The notes beneath the pieces were generated by a model. The model did no database searches. It saw only the letters and a program-made list of their open reading frames with translations, and was not told the origin of the DNA. A stretch of DNA of 64,000 nucleotides from the NCBI GenBank assembly GCA_019321725.1, contig CM033121.1, forward strand, positions 13,020,001 through 13,084,000. Reading direction: 5' to 3'. The position numbers and the translations under genes are program-made. Of this stretch, positions 11,981 through 23,264 are shown piece by piece. Source of the DNA: Paulownia fortunei. Its lineage: Eukaryota; Streptophyta; Magnoliopsida; Lamiales; Paulowniaceae. The number at the start of each line of letters is the position of its first letter. Positions within the stretch are counted from its first letter, which is position 1.

Positions 11981-12480
11981 AACTCCAATGATAATGTTGA
12001 CAAGAAAGAATGTGAAGTTCTTGTGGACCGATGCTTGTGAAATAAGTTTTCATGAACTGAAATATAAATTAACTACAGCTCCTGTTCTTACCATTCCAAC
12101 TGGAATTGGTAGATTCGTGGTGTATAGCGACGCTTCAAAAAATAGTTGGGTACTGTTTTTATGCAAAATGGGAAGGTTATTGCCTATGCTTCAAGGCAAT
12201 TGAAGGAATATGAAAAAAATTATCCAACCCATGATTTAGAACTTGCTGCTGTGGTTTTTGGCTTGAAAATTTGGAGACATTATTTGTATGGTAAGAAATG
12301 TGAGATATACACAGATCATAAGAGTTTGAAGTACTTCTTTACCCAAAAAGACTTGAATATGAGATAAAGAAGATGGTTAGAACTTATGAATGATTATGAT
12401 TGTGTGATTAACTATCATCCTGGTAAAGCGAATGTGGTTGCAGATGCATTGAACAGAAAATCCAATCTTCTCGTTTTGTT
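11981..12480 (+). pseudogene. Tekay RNase H
   Basis: Ty3-type RNase H. FLWTDACEISFHELKYKLTT, VLTIPTGIGRFVVYSDASK near 12080-12140 gives the first Asp, then after a frame change [20 protein letters not shown] (12146 on), [20 protein letters not shown] (Glu) and [13 protein letters not shown] (Asp). [21 protein letters not shown] sequence near 12410-12460 is the conserved C-terminal block. Two frame changes and a stop at 12364 disrupt it. Confidence 0.9.
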
Positions 12481-13850
12481 ATACAAAAGTCAATATTACT
12501 AGATTTGCAGAGATTAGAGCCTAAAATTGTAGCTAAAGGGAAAAAGTGTTTGTTGTCAGCCTTAGTGTTGAGACCTGCACTTCAAGATAGAATTAGAGAA
12601 GGTCAAAAGGTGGACATGCATTTGTGTAGATTGAAAAGAATGATTGAGGCTGGAAAGAGGCCAGACTTCTCTATTACTGATGATGGGATTATTTGATATA
12701 AAGAGAGACTATGTGTGTCGTTTAACAAGGCCATGAAAGGAGATATTTTAGAAGAAGCTCATACTACTCCTTACTCAGTACACATAGGTAGCACAAAAAT
12801 GTATAAGGACTTACAACAATATTATTGGTGGCCTAAAATGAAGAGAGATATAGCAAAATTTGTGGCTGAATGTTTAACTTGTCAACAAGTTAAGACTGAA
12901 CATCAAAGACCATCAGGGTTGTTAAAGCCTTTGTTGATTTCAAAGTGGAAATGAGAGCACATTACAATGGACTTTGTACTTGGATTACCTAGAAAACAAA
13001 AGGGGTATAATTCTATATGGGTGATTGTTGATAGATTAACTAAATCAACCTATTTTCTTCTAGTGAAATCCACATACAATATGGACTAGTATGCTCAACA
13101 ATATATTAAAGAGATAGTCAGGTTACATGGGGTGCCAGTTTCAATAGTGTCTGATAGAGGTCCTAACTTTACATCTACATTTTGGAAGAGTTTACACAGT
13201 GCCAGGAATGAAACTTGTATTCAGTACAGCATTTCATCCACAAAGTGACGGGCTATCAGAAATGGTTATTCAGGTATTAGAGGATATGTTAAGAGCTTGT
13301 GTGCTAGATTTTCAAGGGAGTTGGGATGCAAAGCTTCTATTAGTGGAGTTTACTTATAATAATAGCTATCAATCAACAATTGGAATGGCGCCTTATGAAG
13401 TATTGTATGGAAGGAAATATAGATCTCCAATTCATTAGGATGAAGTTGGAGAACGAAGCCTGCTGGTCCAGAAATAGTTCAACATACCACTAAGGTAGTG
13501 GAGAAGATACGAGAGAGAATGAAGATTGTGCAGAGTGGACAGAAAAGTTATGTAGATCAATAGAGAAAAGATCTAGAGTTTGCCATTGGGGATCATGTGT
13601 TCTTAAAAGTAGCTCCCATGAAAGGTGTTATGAGATTTGGAAAGAAAGGAAAACTCAACCCAAGGTATGTTGGCCTATTCGAGATTCTCGAAAGAGTTGG
13701 TGATAAAACTTATAGAGTGGCCTTACCTCCATCATTATCTAGTGTTCACAATGTTTTCCATGTATCTATGTTGAGAAAGTACATTTCAAACCCTTCTCAT
13801 GTGTTGAGTTATGAACTCTTGGAATTTATTCTTGATTTAGCCTATGAAGA
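12481..13850 (+). pseudogene. Tekay integrase
   Basis: The N-terminal zinc-binding H-H-C-C domain lies at 12715-12954 (HTTPYSVHIGSTKMYKDL, CLTCQQVK). The catalytic core follows: TMDFVLGLPRKQKGYNSIWV (first Asp) near 12965, [13 protein letters not shown] (second Asp) near 13148, and DGLSEMVIQVLEDMLRAC (the Glu) in another frame at 13248-13300. YEVLYGRKYRSPIH and, from 13597, the GPF-like tail LNPRYVGLFEILERVGDKTY and LSSVHNVFHVSMLRKY are chromovirus integrase C-terminal blocks. A small deletion or insertion near 13190 changes frame, and stops occur near 12694, 12952, 13087 and 13436. Confidence 0.92.
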
Positions 13851-14010
13851 GAAACCAGTGCAAATTTTGGATCAGAAGGAAAAAGAATGAGAATGAAAAA
13901 GATTCAACTTGTTAAAGTATTATGGAGGAATCAATCTATAGAAGAGGCCATATTGGAAAGAGGAGAAGAAATGCAGAGCAAGCATCCAGAATTATTTGGT
14001 ACGTCAAATT
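13851..14010 (+). pseudogene. Tekay integrase chromodomain
   Basis: EEKPVQILDQKEKE, then in the neighbouring frame IQLVKVLWRNQSIEEAILER, EEMQSKHPELFG. This is the short chromodomain at the integrase C-terminus of Tekay/Del elements (pattern PV-IL-R, K-VLWRN, EEATWE, YPHLF), which in the family directs integration towards heterochromatin. A frame change near 13888 separates its two halves. Confidence 0.85.
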
Positions 14011-14039
14011 TTGAGGATGAAATTTTTATAAGGAAAGAT

Positions 14040-16315
14040 TGTAATGCCCAATTCTCTCCTACATAGCCAATAATAAGTATCTTACATGAATATGCATCTA
14101 ATCACTGTGTATTATTGAATTATGGCATACAAATAGCATGATTGCATGAACTTGAATAATTGTTATTAAATATTGTAGTTATGCTTTAACATGCATTAAT
14201 ACATGAAATATGAGATCAAACTTTTATTTCTTGATTTAACATATTCCTTAAGTACCTTTTTGTAGTGAAAAGCTCGATATCTCGATTAAGAAAGATTGAT
14301 GCGTTGAATGGCCATGAAATGAATTATTTATATTGCTTCATACTAGTTATATGCTAAAGTGATTAATTTTCTGAATATTTACTTGAAATATGTTGCATTT
14401 GGCTAAGAACTAAAAGTATGCAAAATGATGCAATTTGATTGGTTAGTTGACTAAGTTGCATAAAACCATTCTAAACCGTATTGCACTTGATTATAACACC
14501 AAAGCGTCATTTTTTGTCATCTCCTTAGCCTATGAATGTGGCTTTTGGCAAGAGAAGACACCAAGCATGATGCAACCAATCATCACCCTCCACTTACCGT
14601 CAAAGAAATCATTTTTCATCCATATTTCTTGTGGAAGCACCTAAAAAATGACCAGCCCTTATTCTTCTAACTTTCTCCCAAATTTCTATACTCTCATACT
14701 CACAAAAATTGAATTCAATCCATTGGAATTCATAGAACACAAACTAGAACAAGTTCCACCCTTTTTAAGCTTGAAAACCGTTGATTTTAAAGCTTAATTC
14801 CAACTTAATCAAGGTATATTCCTTTTCAATGTTTCTTAGGATGAATTTGTAGTATCTTGGATGGTTACATGTTTTAGTATATTTTTGTATGATTGTAAAC
14901 TTAAGTAAGTTACACTTGAAGCCAAAACCAAGTTAATTAAGCTAGTTTTTAGCAAAATTGATAGTCTTGTGAAATTGTTTAATTTGCTTGTTTCTATTGA
15001 TTTTGTAATGCTTATATTGTGTTTGAAGGTGCTTGCAAATGATTGTGAACAATAGCAATTAGTTTGCTTAATTGAATGTTAGAATCAATTTAAGTTAGAA
15101 TCAAGTTTACATCATTTTAATTCGGATTGTGTTCATGTTTTAGGGACTGCCCTAATAATTATGTTTGAATTATTAGTTATTAATGGCTGCCCTAATGTTT
15201 AATGTTTTGAATTAGTAGTAAAATATGGAATATGCATTATTTTTAAAGTTATGTATTTGATATGGAATTATTTACAAAAGATTGAAAAATGTATATGAAC
15301 TTTAAATAGAATAGACTAAATGATTTATAAAAAGGATATTAAATGGTACATGATTTGATTATGTTTGGCCTTTAACACATCATATCTTCCGAAGAGATTG
15401 GTCTTTTCACTTGCCACAAAGTGGACTTGAGGTAAGTTGAAGCTTTCATTTGCTGTATCACAAGAATCATATAATGTTGTTCATGTTTTAATGTGATTGT
15501 TATTATTTGTCAAATGATGTAATGTTTAATGCATTTATGGTTCATGAAGCATGACACTATTATGAATATAATGAGGTTTTTAAAAAGAAAGTATGGTACT
15601 TGATTGATGGTCGGGTAGACAAGGGATGCGGGAGGGACCGGCGGACCCAACAAATGGTGGCAAATACTTGAGGTTGAAAAACCAGTATAGGAAAGCCACA
15701 ATGAATGAGATAGAATACGGCTAATACCTGAGGTTGAAGACCAAGTATGGAAACCCCGTATTAGTTCTCTTATTGGCCAATCATTATGAATAGGTTCTGA
15801 AAACCATGGTTTGTCGCTATTAGTTAGGTACTACACTTCAAGAGCCCTAAAGAATAATTTATGAATGAAAGTTATTAAATAGAATATTGCATTTAATGAT
15901 TTATGAGATGTGTATATATGTTATTTGTTATTGCATCAGTTTCATCTTACTGAGCCTTTAGCTCATTAGATTCATGTGATGCAAGTGGAAATGTACAGGT
16001 TTAGAGGTTGACTGAGTCTCTAGAGCGGCCGGACAGAGATTTGTTCATATACCATGCTTCGACCTGTTTTGAAGTTTATTTTGAAAACTCTATTTTATTT
16101 TTAAATAAGCCGCTCTGTTATGGTTTTGTAAACAGATGTACTCAGTTTTGATATATGTATATGGTGTCTTAAAAGGATTCAAGTTTTTTCCCTTATAGCT
16201 AAAAATGAGAACTTTTATTAAAAACCATAACTCTAGTACTGATGAAAAATTTACATTTCTTGACTTAACTGTATCAGCTTGTTTAGGCTCTGTAGTTAGG
16301 TTAAGGGGTGTTACA
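14040..16315 (+). repeat. 3' LTR of Tekay element
   Basis: TGTAATGCCC start, GTGTTACA end, directly followed by the target duplication AGGAT. A weak polypurine stretch (AAGGAAAGA, 14030-14038) precedes it, where plus-strand priming would occur. Confidence 0.95.
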
Positions 16316-16320
16316 AGGAT

Positions 16321-16985
16321 GATACATGCCTTAATCCTACACACATTCTTTTTGGGATAACCATTCATGAAGATAGCCTGAGCTAAGATTGGTGTTCATT
16401 ATGGCACTCTTGCTATGGAGTTTGATGGAGAGATTATAAAATATAATATTTTTTAAAACTATGAGATATCCTACTGACGTGAATGTTGTTTCTGCAATTG
16501 ACATTATTGATCCCAAGTCACAATAAATGCTTGAGCTCATTGGCAATGATGGAGTGGAGGTTACTTTAAAAAAACATCTCCTTATGGAGAATTTGAAAGA
16601 AAAGAAGTTGAATATGCCAATGTTGGGGGATGTGAAAAATGATGTAACGGGGCTTGATTCGTTGTCAAAAAAAATCAAAGTATGATGTCTATTATATTGA
16701 ATTACCAATATCTAATGAGAAGCTTCTACCTTCTGTGATGCAAACACTTACAATGGAGTTTAAACCAATCCTAGACCATCTTAAATATGTCTACTTGGGT
16801 GAGAAAACAATACTAGTCAACATTGCTAAAGATCTCACTCAAGTACAAGCGAACAAACTAAATGGGTTCTTCGAACTTATAAGACGGCGATTGGATGGAC
16901 AATGGTTTTGACAACATATGTTGATGAGTGATGAATGAGGTAATATCGGGTTGAGGATATTTAACCAAATGCTTGTTGGGGGATA
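16321..16985 (+). pseudogene. Athila-like element 1 pol remnant before RT, joined to the pol end
   Basis: Resumes element 1 after the Tekay insert. Frames show VHYGTLAMEFDGEIIKYNIF, MRYPTDVNVVSAIDIIDP, and from 16654 LEFKPILDHLKYVYLGEKTI followed by NIAKDLTQVQANKLNGFFEL. These are the protease-to-RT linker residues of Athila-type pol. At about 16902 (GGATGGACAATGG) it jumps straight to ATATGTTGATGAG. In element 2 the matching points are 51315 and 52336, so the whole RT is gone here. A weak hairpin TTGGGGG..AACCCAA at 16973-16994 matches a motif found after pol in Athila-type elements. Confidence 0.8.
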
Positions 16986-16994
16986 ACCCAATTG

Positions 16995-17393
16995 ATGGAA
17001 AAGAAAACTATGAGGGCGATAATCACATATTTACTTTCTCTAACTCTCATTCTCTTTTTATTTTATTTTATTTTATTTTTACTTTTTTTTATTTTATTTT
17101 GTCCTAATCGAAAATGCGTGCTGACAATGTGGTGGTAGTATTTTTTTAAATTTTATCATGCAAGAGTACATTATAGTCACTTTTCGACTAAGAAAATCGT
17201 TGCAAAGATATTGTAGTATGGATATTATTGAGCCACTCTTTTTAAAGACACTTGCATTTTCTGAATTATAAAAAATTAGGGTATTTCCTAGTTAAGTGGC
17301 AGATAATGGTACTCCGTGGCTATTAAAGTCGGATATATCAGTTTCCTAAACAACTGATACAAAAAAAAATAGAAAACAAAACAAAACAAAAAA
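16995..17393 (+). other. Non-coding leader before captured modules, element 1
   Basis: AT-rich, with a (TTTTA)n-like run at 17055-17100 and AAAAC repeats near 17375. It aligns along its length with 52445-52800 of element 2 (shared landmarks AATCGAAAATGC and TGCAAGAGTACA). No coding signal seen. A piece present in element 2 (52826-53130, start of module X) is deleted here. Confidence 0.6.
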
Positions 17394-17741
17394 ATAATGC
17401 AAGTTCCATAGGAGTGATTTCTAAAAAATGAGAAGATAAAATTCAATTTATTATAGATTGACTGAGTAAGAAGTCTTTAGATAACATTATATTTACTTTT
17501 GAGATGCATTCATGTGGATTAGTGTATCGTGCAATTCTTGATTTATGAAATCACTTTTGGGATGAATATGAGTGTTATAGTTTTGGTAATCTGACATTAA
17601 AAGATCATGTTTGTCAGTTTATATGAAAAATGGATGGGAAGCATATCCTCGACCCATAGATGGAGTTTAAGCTATTAGTGAATGTAAAACCAGAGGAAGA
17701 TATGAGCTACAGTCACAACTATGTGTACATTCACGTGTAGT
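17394..17741 (+). pseudogene. Captured module X, unknown gene fragment (element 1 copy)
   Basis: One continuous frame of about 115 codons with five internal stops, each explainable by TGG, CGA or GGA changed to a stop. Readable parts: EDKIQFIID, LSKKSLDNIIFTFEMHSCGL, VYRAILDL, NHFWDEYECYSFGNLTLKDH, VCQF, EFKLLVNVKPEEDMSYSHNY, VYIHV and a double stop at 17739. The same protein is readable in element 2 at 52904-53445, extending further upstream. I do not recognise the family. It lies after pol in the same orientation as the element, where Athila envelope-like genes can sit, but no membrane segment or signal peptide is visible. A captured plant gene is my preferred reading, by analogy with the LOG gene just downstream. 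Confidence 0.55.
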
Positions 17742-17894
17742 AGTTAATTTTTTCAAACATTGTGTTCTTATTTTCAACAATTCTAACAAAAAAAAAAGAC
17801 GTTCAATAAATGTGTTCCCTGTTCACACATCAATAAATTGCACCGTACTTACTATATTTTTGCACAATTCACTTTCAAAAAAAAAAGAAAAAAA
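17742..17894 (+). other. Spacer between module X and LOG-like sequence
   Basis: Non-coding, with poly-A runs at 17789-17799 and 17875-17894. It aligns with 53446-53605 of element 2. The A-runs could mark the ends of captured cDNAs, but the genome is A-rich, so this is weak. Confidence 0.4.
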
Positions 17895-19800
17895 ATGAAA
17901 GGGTCTTCCACTCGCAAGTTCAACTATATTTATGTCTTTTGTGGACTAATCCAGGAAAAAATAGTGAGTTTATAGGAGATACATACTAATTTTTTTAGAA
18001 ATGTGAATAATTCTCCTATTTTAAATATATGTGCAAGTCCCATAGGCTTTATAGATAAAAAAAATAAGTAGGGTCTACTTGTTTTTTCAACCATTTTAAG
18101 TTTCGGGATTGAAAACTTGATTAGCTCTGAAAATAACCTTCTTTAAAACCAGTTAGATGTGATGTAATTATCACACCTCAATTGTGGTATTTAATTAAAT
18201 CATTAGGCACTAATTAACTTATATCAGTAGATAGTTAATAGACGAACATATCCCCTAAAATTTCACCAGAACATATTATATCAGACATTTTTAATTAGAT
18301 TCAAATTCTATATATTGGGATGACTATTTTCACTAATAACACATGACGTTACATTGAAAAAACATGAGACCTTTATGATTAGAAACAAGAAAAGTACATT
18401 TAATAATGACATTAAAGCTAAAAAAGTAAGAAGACGGAAAATAATATTATTAGTTAAATTAATTAATCGAAGCTTGAACCATATTGTGTCGACACCTAGT
18501 TGTAAAAAGAAAAAAGAAATGATTTTATTTTATTTTCTCTAGTCATTCATAATCATATCGTTCTCAATGTACAGTGATAAAGACTTTGATTTACAAAGAT
18601 TTGCAATGATATGGATTTCAAGGATCATTCGAATAGGGGCCCCTCAAATTTTGCTACTTGAAAGTGATCTTTAGCATGTAGGGAAAGTTTCATTAAATTA
18701 ACACATACGATATAAATGAAATTAATTATTTTTATTGTCAAACTACATGTAGCATTACTCATAACTGTGTCCCCTCTGTTATATACTTGTAATATTTTGC
18801 CCCCTCAAACTATGAAAATATAATTATTTTTTTAAATGTTACTCCCTTTGCAAAATATATGTGAAAATATTGAAAATTGGAAATTGTTGTTTGAACTTTA
18901 TAATATAAAGCAACTAATTTAAGTTAAACTAATTATGAATTACTATAGGTGAATTTTATACTTTTAAAAAAATAATTTCTCATTAATAAATTAATTTTAT
19001 TCCTAATTATCATAAGTAATCGTCAAATAGTTGATAGTTGTTAGGCTCTGTTAAGGAAACAATTGTTTGGAAAATACAGAAATTGAAAAATAATAGCCTT
19101 AAATCTAGAAAATAATAATATAGAACAAGTTTCCAACATTTCTTTATCTTTCGGTATTCGATAAAAGTCAGCCTTCTTACATAGTCTTGCGACCTATCTA
19201 GATTTGCGACCTGTACTAAGTTGTGGTGTCTCGTGCCTTCATGCTAGATAGAACTTTAGCAGAAAGAAAAATTCATTTAGTGTATAAGAGAGGCAGTTTG
19301 GGATTGATAGAGAGTGTTGCTACTTTTGCTCATGTAGAAGGAGTCAAAGTTTTAGCAGTTATCCCAAAACCTTTATCAGTATAGAATATTACAGGTATGA
19401 CCATCGGAGATGTGCTAAAAGTGTCACGTATTCAGGACAGAATGCCTAACATGTTAAACAATGCAGATGCATTCATTACTCTACCTAATAGTTTTGGTAC
19501 ACTCGAGGAATTATTCCAAGTTGTCTCTTGGCATAACTCAACATTCGCCAGAAACTTGTAGGTATTCTTAATGTTAATGGTTTCTTTGATGATTTGCTAT
19601 CTTTTATAGATCAAGCTGTAGAAAAAAGTTTTATTTCACCGTGTGCGAGATAAATTCTCATTTTTGCTCCAACACCTGACCAATTGATTGATCAACTTCT
19701 AACATATGTACAAAAATATGATCCAATATCGGCTTATGTGGATTAGTCCAGCAGGGACAATGGTAAAAAATGCAAAATGAATTTGACTCTCAGCCTGTGA
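17895..19800 (+). pseudogene. LOG-like: Captured LOG-family gene (cytokinin-activating enzyme), element 1 copy, interrupted
   Basis: Plant LOG proteins cleave cytokinin riboside 5'-monophosphate to the free base. From ATG 17895 the frame reads MKGSSTRKFNYIYVFCG, matching the start of LOG with its VFCGS nucleotide-binding segment, up to about 17985. About 1.26 kb of unrelated DNA follows. LOG then resumes at 19250: TLAERKIHLVYKRGSLGLIE (family VYGGGS-GLM), VKVLAVIPKPLS, ITGMTIGDVLKVSRIQDRM, NADAFITLP-N-S-F-G-T-LEEL (the PGGxGTxxE motif with two Gly replaced), VGILNVNGFFDDLLSFID, FISPCAR, ILIFAPTPDQLIDQLLTY. Stops near 19384, 19558, 19650 and 19745 and one frameshift near 19556 make it dead. 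The 19250-19790 stretch has no introns, though plant LOG genes are split into several exons, which suggests capture from mRNA (inference). Confidence 0.88.
17990..19245. other. Unidentified insertion inside the element 1 LOG copy
   Basis: Element 2 runs directly from the EFIG codons to the NNLGRTLAE codons. Element 1 has about 1.26 kb between matching points and has lost the few codons in between. The insert is AT-rich, has no recognisable coding sequence, and shows no GT..AG boundaries at the breakpoints, so a retained intron is unlikely. I saw no terminal inverted repeat. Confidence 0.5.
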
Positions 19801-21483
19801 AATTTATCCTTAATAGTTTCAACTAATAGTGTATATATTATGTTGTTTCAACTTTATTTTTCAATAAGTCACATTTCAGCTAATAGCTTCTAAACTCTAC
19901 TTTCTAATATATTTTCGATATTGGGCACAATATTTTGATTATGTTGAGGTGATATCATGTCTTGTGTGTTCAATGTGTATTTTTCTAGTTTTTTTTTAAA
20001 TTGAAGCGTGTTTTCTTTTGGGTCAATTAAAACATGAAAAAGAGTGGCTGAGTAAAGGGTAACTTTAGCACTCTTGAGACGTACCCCTATTTTGTTTACA
20101 TAACATGGCAAGTTTGTGAAGTTTTTAATAAAAGTTTCTGAATTGTCCATTTCTTTGAGTCGTAGATGTTCTTCCAACTTCAATGATTAAAATTAAGCAC
20201 AAATAATGTGGTATGATTGATGATGGGTATTGTTTTGGACTTTGATGTTGTTTTTTAGTTAATATATTTTTGTGATAATTATACTCAAATCTTTTTACAC
20301 AAATAGTTATGTTATTCAGTATGGAGACACGCATGTCAAAATAGGAAGTTCTTATGCCCACGCTTTAATCATCACTTGGATTTTCGACATGCAGGGGTTG
20401 AGTGTTAAAACTTTTTCTTTTGGTCTATCGAGGTGAACAACTGATTGAGCACCACTTAAAAAATGATTAAGGAATTAGGCTTTCTAGCAACATGGCCAAA
20501 TCAATTTGTTCCCTATATGATGTTCGAAGAGAAAATCCCTCATAGTAAGCCACTTTGAGCCTTTTAATAAATAAGCATTTTTCTGTGGTAACTATATCTT
20601 CTTACCTAGCCTAAATACACTATTATCCTACCCTTATTCTAAAAATAATTCGGAGCTTAATAGATATTCCATTGACAAGGTGAGCTTGCAAAAGAAATTT
20701 AAGATGAAATAGAAGATAAGTGTGGGAGAGTTTCTCATAAAAAAATAAAAAAATAAAAGAAAATATCTTAAAAATATTAAGTGTTACAACTAAAAATGGG
20801 ATGTCACAAAATAAAAAAGAATGATAAAGAGATGTCTAAATCAATAACAATAGGCTCAAGTGTTGAAATTCGTAGAGTGTGAGAATTCTTAATTGATAAA
20901 TTCAATATCTCTATTCCCATGAAGTTTTTGAAACCTTTGTTGCATCATATTCTTTTATTTTTAGCCACATCACTATCCTTAGTTCCCATTATAACCTTTA
21001 TTGAAGACCTTTTAATTTTCTGTAGTGTCTTTGGTGTAGGGGATATTTGTACCCAATGAATAGCTTTTGATGTTTAAATCTTCTATTAGAGATTGGGTGA
21101 TAGTTTTTATGAGGTTTTATGGGACTTCACTTGTTTGAAGCATGCATGTTTCGTCACTGTTGATATTAACTATTCACACACACTTGAGTATGCTTATTGT
21201 GGAAATATATTGACTTTTGAATGACTAAGGGTTAGTTTCAACATTTGTTTGATTTCATTTCCATATTACTTTGTTGTTTCTTGAGAATAATAGTTGGAAA
21301 TTAGTTATCATAGGTGGTTGTGGGTATCACGATTAGAAACCCTCATAAGACTATAACTTGTCCTCTATGGGCCACCTAGGGGTTAAAAGACTTGTTGTAT
21401 ATGCTAAATGTAATCGTGATTTCTACGAAAATGGATTAGTTTAGGTTTATTTTAGGCTTACTCGAGGAAGAGCAAGGGTTAAG
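19801..21483 (+). other. 3' non-coding region of Athila-like element 1
   Basis: Aligns throughout with 54180-55930 of element 2. It includes a conserved stretch just upstream of the LTR with GGGCCACC, TTGTTGCATATGCTAAAT-like sequence and CTCGAGGA(A/C)GAGCAAG, typical of the terminal part of Athila-type elements. Open stretches on the minus strand (19890-20361) recur poorly in element 2 and are probably chance. Confidence 0.65.
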
Positions 21484-21495
21484 TGTGGGGGAATT
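21484..21495 (+). promoter_or_regulatory. Polypurine tract of Athila-like element 1
   Basis: TGTGGGGGAATT immediately before the 3' LTR start; identical placement in element 2 at 55936-55947. It would prime plus-strand DNA synthesis. Confidence 0.8.
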
Positions 21496-23264
21496 TGATA
21501 AGTGCATATTTTGACATATTTTTATTTTAAATCATTTATACTTTCCTTGCTTTATTCTTGTTAATATTATATTTTTATTATTATTTTGTGTTAGGGAATC
21601 AATAAACAAAAAGAGATAAAAAAGAGCCAAAATAAAACCAAAGAAGACAACACGTTTCGTGAGCAAGTTGAGAGATAATATTTTATTGAATCAAAGAAGC
21701 ATCACATTTAGAAGAAAAAAACCATTTTTTCCTAAGTCTATCATGTGTAGATCAAAATATATGCATGAAATCACTTGGACTTTGCAAGTGATTGTTGTGC
21801 TCAAAATAAGCATGTTATCAGACTTGTACATTTTTTGTATTTTAGGCATAACTCTATATTCAAAAGTTCTATGAACCTGAATCTTACTTTATTTGAAAGC
21901 CAACAAATAGAACTACAACCTTGCTATTGGAAGCTGAGCCCAATTCAGCCTTGATTATAGCATAATATTCATCCAAGTGTGTGCGTTGGAAATGATCTGT
22001 CTATGCTAACACATTTCTTTAAATCAAGCATAACTTTCGCCCTAGTGGTTGGAATTAGATGATTCAAACTAAAAATGAAGCTAAAAAACCAATACACAAC
22101 TTTCATGTTGATCACTTTTTAAAATCATCTAATTTCAGGGAGAAAAATGTATGACAATGTTCTAATCTGAAAAGAACTTGTGAATTTAGAGCACATTTGA
22201 TGTTAATTTGGAGTACATTTGGAGATGCCAATTTAGACACTCTTCTACAATAAATAGGGGCTCTTGAATGGTATTCAAAACACATAAAACCCTTAGAGAA
22301 GGGAAGAAATTTTTATTATTGTCTCTCTTTATAGTAGGTTTTCTAGTACTAATGTAAATTTTCTAGTAGTAATAAAAATGTATTCTCTAATTTTTCTTCT
22401 ATTTTTAGTCTTTTCTACTTTCATTGTGTCATTCTAAATTTCATTTAGTTAAGGAGAAAGGGTGAACCTCTTGATGGAGGAAGAGGAACAGTTATAAAGG
22501 TGCATAATGTTCAGGTGTGTTGTATTATTATTTTAATTTTTGATTGAAATCCTCTTTGTTTTGTGGCGATTCTTGATTTATGTATCACTAATGGCATAAC
22601 AAATACTTGAGTTCATTTAGATTATTGTACGGTTCTCCTCCACCGACTACTAATGTGAAATCTTGATTTGTTGTAGACAAAGGTATGCATAAATACTTAA
22701 TCCCATAAAGTAAGTATTGGGGTTAAAACCCTTTTTGTTTAATGATGATTCTTGATTTTTATATCACCAATAAAACAATAAATACTTGGGTTCATTTAGC
22801 TTATTGTACGATTCTACTCCACCGACTGCTAATGCGAAATATTGATTTATTGTAGACAAAGCTATGCATAAATATTTGATCCCATAAATAAGTATTGGTG
22901 TTAAGAGATAATTTGCAAACAGTAAGACAATATCATGATTATCTTAATACATTAGCTATTTGATACCATCTTATTATTGGAACCTTTATTGTGTATGGAT
23001 TCTAATAGTAGCATTTAAAAGAGGTAAAAAGAATAAATAATCATTCATCTATCTAAAACTCAAGAGCCGCTCAGTACTTTTATTACTTTGATTTTTTAGT
23101 TATAGCATTTTTCTTTTTATAATCTAAACCACATTCAACCCATCTTTTAAGAAATATAAACCCAAAAATTTCAAATAACTTCCATGTAAATTGACCTCGA
23201 ACTCCCAAAAAATTTATTATTTGTCACAACTTGCACTTGGGTTTGCAAGCTTAAAGTTGTAGCA
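21496..23264 (+). repeat. 3' LTR of Athila-like element 1
   Basis: TGATAAGTGC start and TTGTAGCA end, followed by the target duplication CAAGG (23265-23269). The 178-bp class internal direct repeat is present, with landmarks near 22590 and 22770. Confidence 0.9.

Larger units (their letters stand above)
7148..16315 (+). mobile_element. Full-length Tekay/Del chromovirus (Ty3/gypsy)
   Basis: 9168 bp with LTRs of 2264 and 2276 bp, TGTAATGCCC at each start and GTGTTACA at each end, and a perfect 5-bp target duplication AGGAT at 7143-7147 and 16316-16320. The primer-binding site is of the initiator-tRNA-Met type. One gag-pol reading carries zinc knuckle, protease, RT, RNase H, integrase and a C-terminal chromodomain, the Tekay/Del order. 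By eye the LTRs differ by roughly 5 percent, less than the Athila LTRs around it, consistent with a younger insertion. Several stops and frameshifts make it non-autonomous now. Confidence 0.95.
3874..23264 (+). mobile_element. Athila-like Ty3/gypsy element 1, non-autonomous, nested
   Basis: Bounded by direct LTRs (3874-5614 and 21496-23264) with TG..CA ends and a 5-bp target duplication CAAGG at 3869-3873 and 23265-23269. It inserted into the copia LTR and was later interrupted by the Tekay element at 7148-16315. Without that insert it is about 10.2 kb. Internal order: primer-binding site matching tRNA-Asp, gag fragment, protease, remnant of the segment before RT, then two captured coding stretches (module X and a LOG-family gene), a long 3' non-coding region, polypurine tract, LTR. 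RT, RNase H and integrase are missing. Element 2 (47134-57701) has the same plan, so the two form one family. Confidence 0.9.

Noticed and set aside
17895..19800. LOG-like sequence as a resident host gene
   Set aside because: It lies inside LTR boundaries with target duplications, recurs at the same place in element 2, and carries stops and frameshifts.
19890..20361. Minus-strand open frames in the Athila-like 3' region as a possible antisense gene
   Set aside because: The matching frames in element 2 (54187-54603) are shorter and diverge in reading frame, so coding constraint is not supported.
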